A stretch of DNA of 64,000 nucleotides, from positions 159,341 to 223,340 of the forward strand of contig NW_025955024.1 of assembly GCF_022376445.1 (NCBI RefSeq), read 5' to 3'. The notes beneath the pieces are model-generated. The model had not been told where the DNA came from. It saw only the letters and a list, made by a program, of their open reading frames with translations, and did not search any database. How positions within the stretch are numbered: the first letter of the stretch is position 1; every line of letters starts with the position of its first letter. The translations under genes and the position numbers were made by a program. Of the stretch, positions 10,756 to 21,328 are shown one piece after another. Origin of the DNA: Fomitopsis serialis. Its lineage: Eukaryota > Basidiomycota > Agaricomycetes > Polyporales > Fomitopsidaceae.

Positions 10756-11038
10756 TCAGTGCTGCGTGTAGTTGCCCAGCAGGGTGCACAGGCTGCCTAG
10801 TGGGTTTGGACAAAGCTAGCGCGACATGAGTCAGGCTCGAGGGGAGGGGAGAACATGTACGGACGTACGCATCGATGACGGCCGCGATGGGCGTGCCGGT
10901 CGCACGGAGGGCGACGACGGTGGTCGCTGCGGCGATGGTCGCTGCTGCACTCGCGATGCCGAAGACGGCGAAGTAGTCTTTGCGCGAGGCGGCCTCGCCG
11001 CCGAGCGTCGGGTGCTCGATGATGTTGAAGGCGCGCAT
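10756..11038 (-). CDS. small Ala-rich predicted membrane protein (68 aa)
   Basis: Exons 10869-11038 and 10756-10792 (intron 10793-10868, GTACGT..CAG) give 68 residues. The protein begins MRAFNIIEHPTLGGEAASRK, has one hydrophobic segment (FGIASAAATIAAATTVVAL, about residues 25-43), then AAVIDALCTLLGNYTQH. Size and layout suggest a small organellar or inner-membrane subunit, but I do not recognise the family. A TATA box sits about 110 bp upstream of the ATG. The promoter, leader and first codons are duplicated at 11954-12169, which implies that this block is a real transcription unit. Splice acceptor choice is by frame only. Confidence 0.5.
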
Positions 11039-11187
11039 GGTGCAGCGTGAAGCGATGTTAGGAGTACAGTGCAGACGGGGCTAGAATACAAGGACGGAGA
11101 GCGGGGATGTCGCAAGGCGAGTGAGGAGGGCAAGGCCGACTGGGCGGGATTATATACTGCAGACCGCTGCGCCCGCGTACTATTGTG
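10972..11187. repeat. promoter/first-exon duplication, copy A
   Basis: This block, covering the first 67 bp of the 68-aa gene, its leader and promoter, is repeated in the same orientation at 11954-12169. Long exact runs such as CGGCCTCGCCGCCGAGCGTC and GGAGTACAGTGCAGACGGGG are shared; differences include a 3-bp deletion in copy B (TGC) and scattered substitutions. Confidence 0.85.
11150..11156 (-). promoter_or_regulatory. TATA box of the 68-aa gene
   Basis: TATATAA on the minus strand, 112 bp upstream of the ATG at 11038. The same motif is kept in the duplicated copy near 12131-12137, at a similar distance from its ATG. Confidence 0.5.
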
Positions 11188-11938
11188 TTGGCCTGGATCA
11201 TTAGCTGCCTTGTGGCTGGTACACAACAGTTGCGTCCGGGGCTCGTGATTGCGCTAGCGCTGCTAAAAGGGCAGAGACCCCTTGCACCCTCTACGATCAG
11301 CTTTCCATCCGGAACACTCGCCCAATCGGGAGGCCACCGCCGCTGGGCAAAGTGTCCTGGATTCTTCGAAGCCCTGTTCAGTTCGTGCGTTCCTTCGGGG
11401 ACACAAGCTGGTGTCTTGCGGTGGAAGCGCCGAGGGGCTTCCAAGTTTATGACCAGTCCCTGATCTCATTCCCCTGCAGGAGAGGATCGCCGAAGCGGGG
11501 AATTGTCCACATCGAGATCAGGCCGGTGCCTCCAGATTGCATCGTGTGCGTCCGGCTAGTCCTGTTTGAACTAATACATTACTTACTACGGCAAATGCAA
11601 TGGACGTAATACGTAGCCCTGTGTAGGGTGCGTGCACGCTAATGACTTCCGGGGGCTCGCAAATAATAACCGATGCGGCCATTGTAGACATCGGAGCGGG
11701 CCTGCGATAAGTCCGTACGATGTTCGCAACTTCTCGTCCACATTCCGAAGGACATTGCGGGGGCCGTGTGCATCCCATGAACCTATGACGTATATAATCA
11801 AGCGATTCCGGGACATTCCCGACTTAGCACGGCTCGCGGCAGCGCATCAGACGCGAAACACAATTCTCAGTTCAAGATAAGAGAAGGGCGAGATGCGATG
11901 CCGCTCTTCCATCTTCGTCATGCAAACTCATCCATCTG

Positions 11939-12016
11939 TTAGACCCCGAGCTCAGTAGTCTTTGTGGAAGCGGCCTCGCCGCCGAGCGTCGGGTCGATGA
12001 TGTTGAAGGCGCGCAT
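11939..12016 (-). pseudogene. truncated second copy of the 68-aa gene
   Basis: From an ATG at 12016 the copy reads MRAFNIIDPTLGGEAAS, matching the parent apart from one residue change and one deleted residue, then departs at the end of the duplicated block and reaches a stop after 25 residues. It lacks the hydrophobic segment. With its promoter kept, it could still make a short transcript. Confidence 0.7.
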
Positions 12017-12169
12017 GGTGAGGCGTGAAGTGATGCTAGGAGTACAGTGCAGACGGGGCTCTGAGGATACAAGTACGGAGAGGGGGATGGTCGTAGGGGG
12101 GCAAAACCGACCGGGTGGGATTATGTAGGATTATATAGGATGATATACACCGCCCGAGTATTACTGTAT
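11954..12169. repeat. promoter/first-exon duplication, copy B
   Basis: Direct repeat of 10972-11187, offset by about 982 bp. Keeps the TATA box, the leader and the first codons, but the rest of the gene was not copied, so it ends inside exon 1. Confidence 0.85.
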
Positions 12170-12597
12170 CAACGGTGCCCAGCCACTTGTAATTCACTAG
12201 TCAATATTAAGTATATTCAATCACTGGAATGACTGCTGGGACTTGTAACATGTAACCACTGGATCAATCCACTCATCGTAGACTCGCAAGCCAGTCGATG
12301 AGACGCTTGTTCTTTCTTGGACACTCCTCTGTTTGGTAACTTTTTTAGCCAAGAAAGGTAACCGGAGTGCGAAAAGTGCCACGACGGACTTTAAATCTCT
12401 TTACGCCAGAACGGCTGGGTACGAGCGTAGAAATACTATGCTTGCTTCGTTCGCCCGCAAATACAGTACATACTATGTAAGTTACAAGCAAACTGTTGTC
12501 CCCAGAGCTTCACGTCGTTCGTCTCTTTCTTGTTTCCCCCCGCCCCCATTGAACGTTGAACGTTGAACATCGACGAGCTACAGACACTGCCAGCGCG

Positions 12598-13949
12598 ATG
12601 CCTACATCTCACGCCCGGTCGTCATCTATCCGGTCAACATGCACCATTTTGACCTGTACGTCTGCAGACTGGGACGAAGTATACAACGATGAGCACATCA
12701 ACACCGACGTTCTCTCCAGTGAACTGGTCAAACTGATAGGTCAAAATGGGTGCCATCACGAGGCGCTCGTCTCGGCCAGTCCCGACAGACTCGTTGAGTC
12801 ATTCGCCTCGACAAACTCCTCAAAGGGATGTTGCAGCATGCTCCCACCGCTGCCGGAAAACGCTATGTCGCCATTGCCCTTCATATCGCTCATCAGAAAG
12901 GGGAAGAAGCCGTCGTTAACCTAGCAAGAACTTGGTTGCAGTCACTCTTCCTTCGAAGTGAGTCGTAGTGTAATGTAAGCTCTGCTTAGCGTCGCCAAGT
13001 ACACCACAATCCCATAGTGATGGCACTCGGTATCAAGGACGCCCACGTCCAACCCAGCAGTAGCCAGACACCAACTCTACACCGCACGGAAGAACAGACC
13101 GAGTCCAGCACTCGATCTGACCTGAAAACGTGTGTAGCTGCGCATCGACCGTCTACCTGTCAAGTACTGACTCTTCAATATTTCAATCTTCAATTAGCTC
13201 CAACAACGTGAACAACACCGTTGTGCGATAACACGCGCCTTCGACTCCGCGCGAGGTTTTGAGCTCATGCGCAGCCAGGACATACCCCCCGGGTCGTCAT
13301 TTCAGTACATGGCTGCGGCGCACATCATCCCATTTGTGCTTGATGACTTTCGCGATGACAACAGCCATGAAGTTGTGCGTGACATCGTGATCCTTCGTGT
13401 CCTCTTCCGCCGTCTGTTAAACTGCATATCATCAGTACGAAGCCGCGAAGACTTGGGATATGCTACGATCATGTACATCCATCGGCATTGACAGGCTAGC
13501 AGGATCAAAGATCACCACGCCTGCAAACGGCGTTTACATGTCGACACACAATCATCACCTCTTTGGCAGGTTCCAATTCTATTTCGACAAAGACGCCGTC
13601 AGTCCTCCTCACCTGCAATATTCACCGACACCGACTGAGACCCTTGCCACGCAAGTTCCCGGATGTGCCGAACAAGCACACAACGCGAATGCTCGCGCAA
13701 GGCCATCTCTTCAGCAATGGCCAAGGCTCCGCCGACGTCGAGTTTCGGGCACTGCCCGGGATCGAAGCCCCGGATCCTGAGCTCCTCCGAATCCATGCTG
13801 CGTTCGCGCAGGTCCTCCACTTGTGTGGTGCTGCCGACTTCATGAATGAACATTACCGATTTGATGAAGGTGACGTGACCTTGTTCATGCATCCAACGGA
13901 GGATTTTGGACGACAACTCAGCGCGAGATTGGCCGTACTTGCATTTTGA
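12598..13949 (+). CDS. fungal HNH nuclease-domain protein, one apparent frameshift
   Basis: Conserved exons: a 5' exon to 12957, then 13018-13133, 13198-13374, 13436-13597 and 13656-13949 (introns 12958-13017, 13134-13197, 13375-13435, 13598-13655). Family marks are HRCAITRAFD (Cys of the nuclease core), AAHIIPF (catalytic His), WDMLRSC, LAGSKITTPANGVYMSTHNH (the Asn and second His), GRFQFYFDKDAFPDVPNKH and IHAAFAQVLHLCGAADF near the C-terminus. This is the HNH_2-type protein family that is much expanded in Agaricomycetes; substrates are unknown. The N-terminal block DKLLKGMLQHAPTAAGKRYV is in a different frame from the start codon, with the switch near 12798-12800 and no usable intron there, so a missing or extra base is likely. 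The donor at 13134 is a weak GTAGCT, chosen for frame. Start codon uncertain. Confidence 0.7.
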
Positions 13950-14514
13950 AGAACTCGCCGTCTCCTGGTAGCTGGTAGTTACTCCGAGTCAGATGTCTAA
14001 TATGCCGTACTATTAACCGCCGTCTTCTACAGAGATGCGCCCCCTTTCACTGCCACCGAAAGTGCCGATAAATTTGCAGTGCGCGTACTCACTCTGCATG
14101 TCTAACAACTCACCTATCTGCAACCGGTTCACTCGGCGATCCAAGCTTGCAAGATAATCGCATAAGGAGGACGAACGTACTGGCGACTGTACACTAAACG
14201 GTGACAAACAGATCAGCATGAGTAAGCGAGAGACGCACGAGACACAAACGAGCGACAGTGGGCAGAATCAAAGTTCGAGCGGAAGAACAAAGAATGAATG
14301 GAGAGCACACACAGATCCCGAAGAACAGCTGACTCCGATAAATAGATCCCTGCAGATGTGCATGTAGAAGATACGTCATGAGCGCCGTGGTCGACGTCGG
14401 CACTGGGAAGGTGGCCCGCACAGCACTTGCACTGAGAACCCTGGCCAGCGTCCGGCATCGAACATCCGTAGTCGTAACAGAAGGGTAAAGGGATGAGTTT
14501 TGCGCGGGAGGCGA
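13950..14514. other. intergenic, nothing recognised
   Basis: 3' flanks of the convergent HNH and F-BAR genes. No gene or repeat seen. Confidence 0.5.
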
Positions 14515-17500
14515 TCAGAAGAGGCACACGAAGTTGCTCGGGAATACATGGCGGCCGGGCTGCCTCCGCTGCTCGTCGAGCAGTTCGCCGGACCACCATC
14601 CGTCTTCGGGCGTCGCAGTAACTGCAATGATGTCCCCCGCCTGGAAGTCGAACTCTTCCTCGATCGTCGCCTGGTAGTCGTACATCGCTTTCACTGAATC
14701 GGGTATCAGTACTCGTCGCTCCGTCCCACGCGACACACTCACCATAGAACAGGATACCACGCCCATCCTCTGTGTACGCCCCGGTCGGCGGCGGCGGCGC
14801 CTGCCCAGGCGGAGGCTGCGGCGACGGGGCCCTCGCCGGACTCGGCGCCCTGTACTGCTGCTGCTGCTGTTGGCCATACGGATCCTGCCCAAAGTACCCC
14901 GACGGCGTGCGCTGCTGCGACGGCACCACGCCCGACTGGTACCCGTTCGGCTGCTGGTACGATGGCTGCTGCTGGTGAGGCTGCTGGTACTGCACCGGCG
15001 GCGGTGGCTGCTGGCCGTACTGCTGCTGGGGCGGCGGCGGCTGAGGCGGGTAGTAGTTGGGTGCCGCGATTGTCTGCGGCGGTCCCCCGTACGGAACAGG
15101 AGGTCCGTGCGACGGCTGCTGGACGTGTCCCGCAACGGGCTGCTGCGGGTAGCCCGGCGTGTTGTACGTCGGCTGCCGTTGCACCTGCGTCGCAGGCGGT
15201 TGTTGCTGAGGAGGCCGGCCGTACTGCGGCTGCTGTGGCGGCGGCGGCTGGTACCTGCTCGCCATCTCGTCTAGTGCTACGCGACCTGTGGGGTCCAGCA
15301 CGATGCCGACGCTATTGGGGCTCGTCGGGCGCTGGTGCTGCGCCGATGGCTGCGGCACCTGGATCGTGCCAGTGCCAGGGCGCACAGAGCTCACAGATGA
15401 CGTGGCATGGTGCCCCGCGGGGGCACCGTTCATTGAAGGCGGAGGTACCCTACTCGTGCTCAGCCTACGAGCGTTCGGCGGCTGGGGAACAGCAGGGCTC
15501 GTGCTGCGCGATGGCGGCGCGAACGGCTGCGGGCTGGGACTGCGTCCTTGTGCACCAATGCCTGCCTGCCCGCTCATAGGCCTCGTCGACTGTATCTGGC
15601 TCTGGCTGGGGCTCGGACCCTGCCCTGGCAGCCCAATGACACTCCCAGGACGACTGCCCGGCCGGCTTATAGACTTGCGCTCACCAGGGAACGACTGCTC
15701 GTAGTCGTGCAGAATCTCCTGCACGGGCAGATTCCCCGATGGACCTACATTCGACGGCGGGAGCATGTGCTTCGGGTACGGGTTGGGCGACGTCGAACGC
15801 CGGTCGGACGCTGGCGGCGCGCCGACAACGATCTCCGCGGAGCGACGGTAGTCGACCGAGTTCCTGCGACCACTCCGGCTCGACCCATCCGGCGGCGGCG
15901 ACAGCTTGTTCGCCGTGGCGTCCCGTTTCGTTGGCGACGGGGTAGAAGTCGGATACGCGCCCTGTGGCTGGTACTGACTCTGCCGCCGTGTGCTGCCTCC
16001 TCCCTTTTGGAGCGCGACCATCTGCTGGGCGAGCGGATCATCATCCTGCCCGACGTTGAGCGGCCGTGGCGCGGCTACTTTGCTGCCGCCCCTCTGTCCT
16101 TGCGGGTCGCGTGAGGGATCCACAGGGTAAGCCCGCTCACCGATCTTCAGCATCGTCTCTGCGGTCGGGTCGATAGGGTCCGCCTGAGGTTCTGGGGCGC
16201 GCATACCGCCTTGTGAAGGCGGCCCACGCGAGGGTGCGCCGGGTCCCGGGGAGACTGAATGGCCATTGACGTACGCGCTGGCACCGTTTCTGCTGTCCGT
16301 ACCCTGAGGACCGACATCCGATCCATCTGTCTGCCGTCCACCAGCCCGTCCGACGCCCGTCATGTTGACAGGCGGCTCTTCCTCTTGTGGGGGTGGAGGC
16401 GATGGCGGTGCTTGCCGGGAGCGCTGGGTAGAGCGCACAAAGGCGGCAGGGCGAGTCGTAATCTGCTGCCCAGAAGAGGGGATCGTGTTGGGATTGGAGT
16501 AGTCCACGAAGACGGGCGGGTCGGGTATCTGGCTTCCTGTACCGTAGTCGCGCACGAAGTTCTCCATGTCTCGGTCGACCTCCATCGATTCCAGTGCAAG
16601 TCGCACCTTCTCACACGACTGCGACGCCGTCGGAAACGGCGTAGACACGAAGAGTTACCGCACGCACCTCGTCATCCGCCACACAGACTGTGGAGATCGC
16701 ATTGGCATAGGCCCATATATTGTCCTTCGTGAATTCCATCCGCTCCTCCTCCATATCCTGGCAACTGTCGCAGAAAGCCTTCCAATCGATCTCCCACTTC
16801 CGCACTGTCTCTTGCAACGCGCGCGTGAAGTTGGAAAAGTCTTGTTCGTTTGCACGCACAGTCTGCCGGGCACGCTCAAGGCGCTCGCGCGTCTTCTGCA
16901 GTTCCTTGCCTTGCTCCAGCGTGCTCTGCGCAGTAAGCGAGTTGATTTTCATGCAATCCGACTCGTATTTCTCGCGCGCCTTCTGCACGTAAGACTCCTG
17001 CGTCTGCTTTGTCTTGAACTCGCGCTCAATTGCAATCTGGATTGTTTTCTTGTGATGCTGTTGCCTGCTCACGAAGGCCGCAGCTTGCGCCTCGAGCTCG
17101 TTCTTGATCTGCTGCGCAACTAGTTGGTGGTACCCCGCCTGTTTCTCAGTTTCGCCCTTCAGAGTATCCATCGTCAAGCGCATCTCCCTTTGTGCGAGCC
17201 TCAGCTATCGCAGCAGGACGAATGTGTGCGTCACCCACCCGATCTCGTCTCTGCCTAATGTGACCTTGGACAAAGCTGCCAACCGCTTTGCATACTGCTC
17301 CTCAATCGCAGCTCTGCATGCCCTTGAAGTCAACATTAGGTGTGTGAGATACAACTACGCACCTCTCCTTCCAGAAACTCCTCAGTTCCTCCATCGTCCG
17401 CGATGCGCCGCGCATGCGCGCGAACAATACATCGACGCCGCCATCGCCGAGACCCCAGAAGGCGTTACAGAAGTCTAGTGAACGGTTGGAGAACTCTGGA

Positions 17501-17559
17501 GAGTTTGCGCGTACAAATTTCGAGAGGGATGTCGTGGACGCCTGGCGTCGTGCGGACAT
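14515..17559 (-). CDS. F-BAR and SH3 cytokinesis protein (CDC15/Imp2/HOF1-like)
   Basis: Exons 17363-17559, 17239-17313, 16668-17187, 14743-16618 and 14515-14693 give 948 residues. Residues 1-290 form the F-BAR domain (SPEFSNRSLDFCNAFWG, MEELRSFWKERAAIEEQYAK, ETEKQAGYHQLVAQQIKNEL, YVQKAREKYESDCMKIN, WKAFCDSCQDMEEERMEF, DMENFVRDYGTGS). A long disordered middle follows, rich in Pro, Ser and Gln with poly-Q/P tracts. Residues about 888-948 are an SH3 domain (VKAMYDYQATIEEEFDFQAG, GWWSGELLDE, FPSNFV). Such proteins bind curved plasma membrane and recruit actin and septation factors to the division ring. Introns are 48-51 nt and in phase; the second one uses an AAG acceptor because it alone restores GRDEIGEMRLTMDTL. 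The low-complexity middle could vary in length between strains. Confidence 0.92.
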
Positions 17560-19375
17560 GGTCGACGTTGGGAACCGTGCGGTTGGGCGCGCAACTGATG
17601 TCGCCGCCGCCCGTTCGAGGCGATACACGCGCAGACTCCGCCCTGGTCCCCAGCTTCCGCATTTGGCCGATAATGCTAGCGATGATATCCAAATGATATC
17701 AGCCTCCAAATGGAGGATGCGCCGAGACGCCCACCTTCACTGCTTGGTTATAACTTGTTGCTTGCGATCCAACTGAGTGGTACCCAAGTTGCCCTTTCGG
17801 ACTGGTTGCACTGGTTGCCAGTAAGTACACCCGTTTTAAGTGCAGAAATTACTTACTATATCGGGTCGGGATCTCAGCCGGACTTCTCAGTCGGCCACCC
17901 AATGCATAGCGCAATAACGGCTGGCACTGCAAAGAAACCATAGTTTCCTGCGCGTACAAGGCTGTGATGAAATGGAAGCCTTTCCTCATACCTTCGCTGG
18001 CAGGGAAAGTGGATCACAGGACATCATTCTCGGCCTAGGAAAGGCCTCAAAGTCTGTTGTCCGCCGGGAGACTCGAGTTGAAATGAAAACTCCGAGGAAC
18101 ACACAAGCATATGTAACTTACCAGTGACCCAGGCTTTGACAGGGTCCAAGACCCTGTATGCGTGAAGATTCTGTGTCGAAATAGCCAAATACTAGATACG
18201 CCGTCGAAAAGTAGAATGCATGCGCTCGTCAGACTCGAGTACGAAGGACAAACGGGGGATTCGATACGTGAGTTGCACAAAAGGACTGCTTCTTATATAC
18301 ATTTGAGGATGTCATGTTTTGAGCTAATGTAGAAGCCACCCGGACGCAATTACCAAGACAAACTTTTCAGACTCGGAGTACGCAAGTACAGTCTGACGGA
18401 TCAGGAAAGTGCCCTGCCGTATGAGGAAGGTGTTGTACGTCAAAACCACGTGAGTTCCGGCCATGATGTCATCCGTTCATCATCACTCCGGCCTGTAAGT
18501 TAGGCTGTCAGACATAGAGCTTGAGCGGGCGATCGAGGACACCGGGATAGTTGAGCTTCTATTTCCGAGCTTTCTATACTCGATAAAGTTCAGGTATGCA
18601 AATGAGTTAAGCTACTGTCCAGAGACTCAAACGGTGTGGTTGTCGAGCTTAATGGAATCGTAGGTACCGTTTTGTAGACTGCTTATGACAAGTTTCTAGG
18701 GCCGTCTATTTGTATTCATAGTTTGGTTGAGCAAGCAAACACGAAACATGATGGAGAAACGAAGAAAATGGCTTGAATGTCCTTGTCTTCCCAATTACAG
18801 GGACACGAACTCCGACAAACATGCAAAGACTCTGTATTCAGTAAGGCTCGTCGCTCGTCTGTAGTTGTATGTAAAAAGCTCGGAAACCCTTTGTCCCCTT
18901 TCCTCCTCCTTCGGAAGTCGGGTCTGAAGGTCTCTTTCGTCGTCCCCGCAGCGGGCGGACTCAGGGTCATGACCGATGCATACGGACGTCCATTCCGTAC
19001 CAGTAGCATCGATTGGTAAGCCAGAACTCCTTCAGATTCAACGTTCTACTCGTTTTCTGAGTCGACAATAGAGACTTTATGAGTAGTTTACTCACTGCCT
19101 CCAACTCGGCTGAGTACGTACACGATCTGATACATCGGACGAGAGACCGATACGGCCCTAACCCTAGTTTCGGAGTTAGTATATGCATCGTTCAGAACAG
19201 ATGTAAGCTTTGAGACAATCGATAGCAAGTAGCGAAGTCCAGGTGTCTACGGTGCATGTCCCGGCGATCAAAGACAGCGGAACCCCTGACCATAGGTAAC
19301 AACAGGCCTCCACTATTCCATACACTACGCTGTGAGCGAGGTAAGCAAGCTGCAGCAGTGGCCTTACGTACCAAA
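17560..19375. other. intergenic, nothing recognised
   Basis: 1.8 kb between the F-BAR promoter and the end of the hydrolase gene. Only short frames; no repeats, tRNA or motif-bearing exons found on either strand. Confidence 0.45.
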
Positions 19376-20891
19376 TCATAATGTCCTGTCAGAACTGGGC
19401 TCCTCATGCTGCGTCCTCGCCATCTCTTTCACCACCTTCACCAGCCTCGCCCAACTACCATCGCCTTCCTCGATCTCCTTCTCCAGCTGCACGGCAGTCT
19501 TCGTCCCCCACGGCCACACCCTCCTCCGGATCTCGCGCCGGACCCCAGCACCCGCGAGCTTGACCGACCGCTTGATGATCGCATCCGCGTGCAGCCCGCC
19601 CCACACCTCGTCGTGTCTCACATGTACGCCGTCCGCGCGCATGGCTTCCACCAACCTGCGCATGTCGTCCGCGAAGAGCTCGCAGTCGCTGTACTGAACC
19701 CACACGTCGACCGGCTTGCTCTCCGAGTCGTCGCTCTCCTCGGCACCGCCTGCGACCTTCTCGCCCTCGCTCGGAGAAGAGGGGGACGAGGAGGGAAGGA
19801 GGTGCGCGAAGGCGTGCTGCTCCGGTCTCGCGAGGGCGGGGCTGAAGTAGAGCGACTCGTGTAGGTGCTCGAGGTCGAAGTGCCGCGCGAGGGCGGGGAC
19901 AGTGTGTTTCCTGTAGTACGGCAGTCGGTAGTCGGTCTCGATCTCGGGGTGGTCGAACCGCGAGAGGTTGCAGGCAGGCTGTCAACAATAAGTACTTAAT
20001 GGCATGACCTGGGGGAACGGACAGATGACAGAAGACATACCGAGACAAGCGCAACAGCGCCGACCATACCCGGGCGCACGGAAGACGAGGCATCCGCGCG
20101 CAGCTCCCCGAGGTATCGCATGAGCGCGAGGATCGCGAACGCACCGGCGCTCTCGCCGACAAGGATGACGTCTGATGGACGGAAGCCCAGCGAGATGAGG
20201 TGCACATATCCTGCGAGCGCATCGAGCAGTTGGGCGGGGAACGCGGAGGAGGAAGACTTGGCAGAGCGGTAGGTCACCGTTAGCACGCGGAGGTTCGTTG
20301 CGAGGGCTAGGCCGTAAGAGACGGGGCTTGTCATGGGCTTTGTGCAATCGATGAGCGAGCGAGGAATACAACGAGGCAAGGTGGAACATATACGTGAATG
20401 CCACCTCCGGGAAGATACATGATGACCTTCTCTCCATCCCGCGCCGGACTTTCCGCGGGGACGTCGCTCCCCTCCGAGTCCCGCACGACCCAAAACCCGG
20501 GCACGTCCACCGCTCGCACAAACGGAGCACCCACCAAAGCCACGCCGCGCCTCCACTCATCCGCAACGGCCCTCAGCCTCACCGGCTCGACGCGCGTCCC
20601 CACGCCAGCGAACTTGTGTGCATACGGCTTCGGCCTCCATGCGTCCTCGTTGAACTGCGGCGTGTCGTCGCCCGGGGTGGGTGGGGCCTGGATGTCATCT
20701 TCGAGGATGACCTCCCGCATGTGTCGCTGGGCAAGCGAGAAGTAGAGACGCGCTGAGGAACAGACGAGGTCGAGGAAGAGGCCCCACGCTGGATGCGGTG
20801 GGCCGTGCGCATGGTACTTGACGGTGCGCCGGATCACAAGCCAGGGGAGGATGAGGGCGAAGTGGATGTGAGTTAAGACTGGGGCCGCCAT
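19376..20891 (-). CDS. alpha/beta hydrolase-3 (HSL-type esterase/lipase)
   Basis: Exons 20394-20891, 20041-20337 and 19376-19978 (introns 20338-20393 and 19979-20040) give 465 residues. An N-terminal hydrophobic helix (about residues 8-22) suggests membrane attachment. The oxyanion motif is a variant PGGG in VIMYLPGGGIH, and the nucleophile elbow VILVGESAGAFA places Ser at residue 229. VWVQYSDCELFADDM and GGLHAD supply the expected acidic and His residues of the triad. The family hydrolyses short or medium acyl esters and some members deacetylate sterols; the substrate here is unknown. An ATG at 20891 fits the family start. A MITE lies about 140 bp upstream and may alter the promoter. Confidence 0.87.
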
Positions 20892-21030
20892 CGGGTCGAG
20901 GGGCTCTTGAGGTGCTGGTAGTTGCCTTCCATCGAATGCAAGTGGGAGATTCTCGAGGCAGGGTGCACGGTGGAGTCCTGAGAACAACTAGCGCCATGTT
21001 CGTCATTGTCACACGGAAGAAATAAGAATA

Positions 21031-21326
21031 CTGTAGAATTTAATTCAATCCGGCGGTCACACGTCACAAGGCCCCTCGCCGCACCGGAAAACGGCCCTTG
21101 TCACAGGTCACTGAGGGCCCCGCCGGTCGTGACAAATGCATATATTTTTCGCCGCCTCCGGCGGCGGTCTCCAGCACGCATTTTGGTGATGTTTTGAGCG
21201 CATTGACGCGCCGCCGCACCGTCTGCGCGCATGCGTCACACGTCACCATCGCCCGCGCCGCGCCGTCTTCAGGCGGCGCGGCCGTCACACGTCACAACCC
21301 GCGCCGGATTGAATTAAATTCTACAG
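21031..21326. mobile_element. 296-bp MITE with 25-bp perfect TIRs and TA target duplication
   Basis: The left end 21031-21055 starts CTGTAGAATTTAATTCAATC and the right end 21302-21326 is its exact reverse complement over 25 bp. Both ends are flanked by TA (21029-21030 and 21327-21328), the target duplication of Tc1/mariner-type transposases. The interior is GC-rich with no coding capacity and repeats GTCACACGTCAC several times. Non-autonomous; a transposase elsewhere in the genome would be needed. Perfect TIRs suggest recent movement. Confidence 0.9.
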
Positions 21327-21328
21327 TA

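Larger units (their letters stand above)
11188..12597. other. intergenic apart from the duplicated block
   Basis: Outside 11939-12169 no gene is recognised. Open frames are short. 12170-12300 is AT-rich compared with its surroundings. Confidence 0.45.

Noticed and set aside
14870..16114. Several plus-strand open frames of 130-205 codons
   Set aside because: They lie opposite the F-BAR gene's large low-complexity exon and consist of Arg/Ala/Leu-rich shadow sequence.
18716..19188. Minus-strand frames near 18.7-19.2 kb
   Set aside because: No motifs and no splice-compatible partner exons.
19406..20756. Plus-strand frames opposite the hydrolase
   Set aside because: Shadow of a GC-rich coding exon; the minus strand carries GESAG and the rest of the fold.
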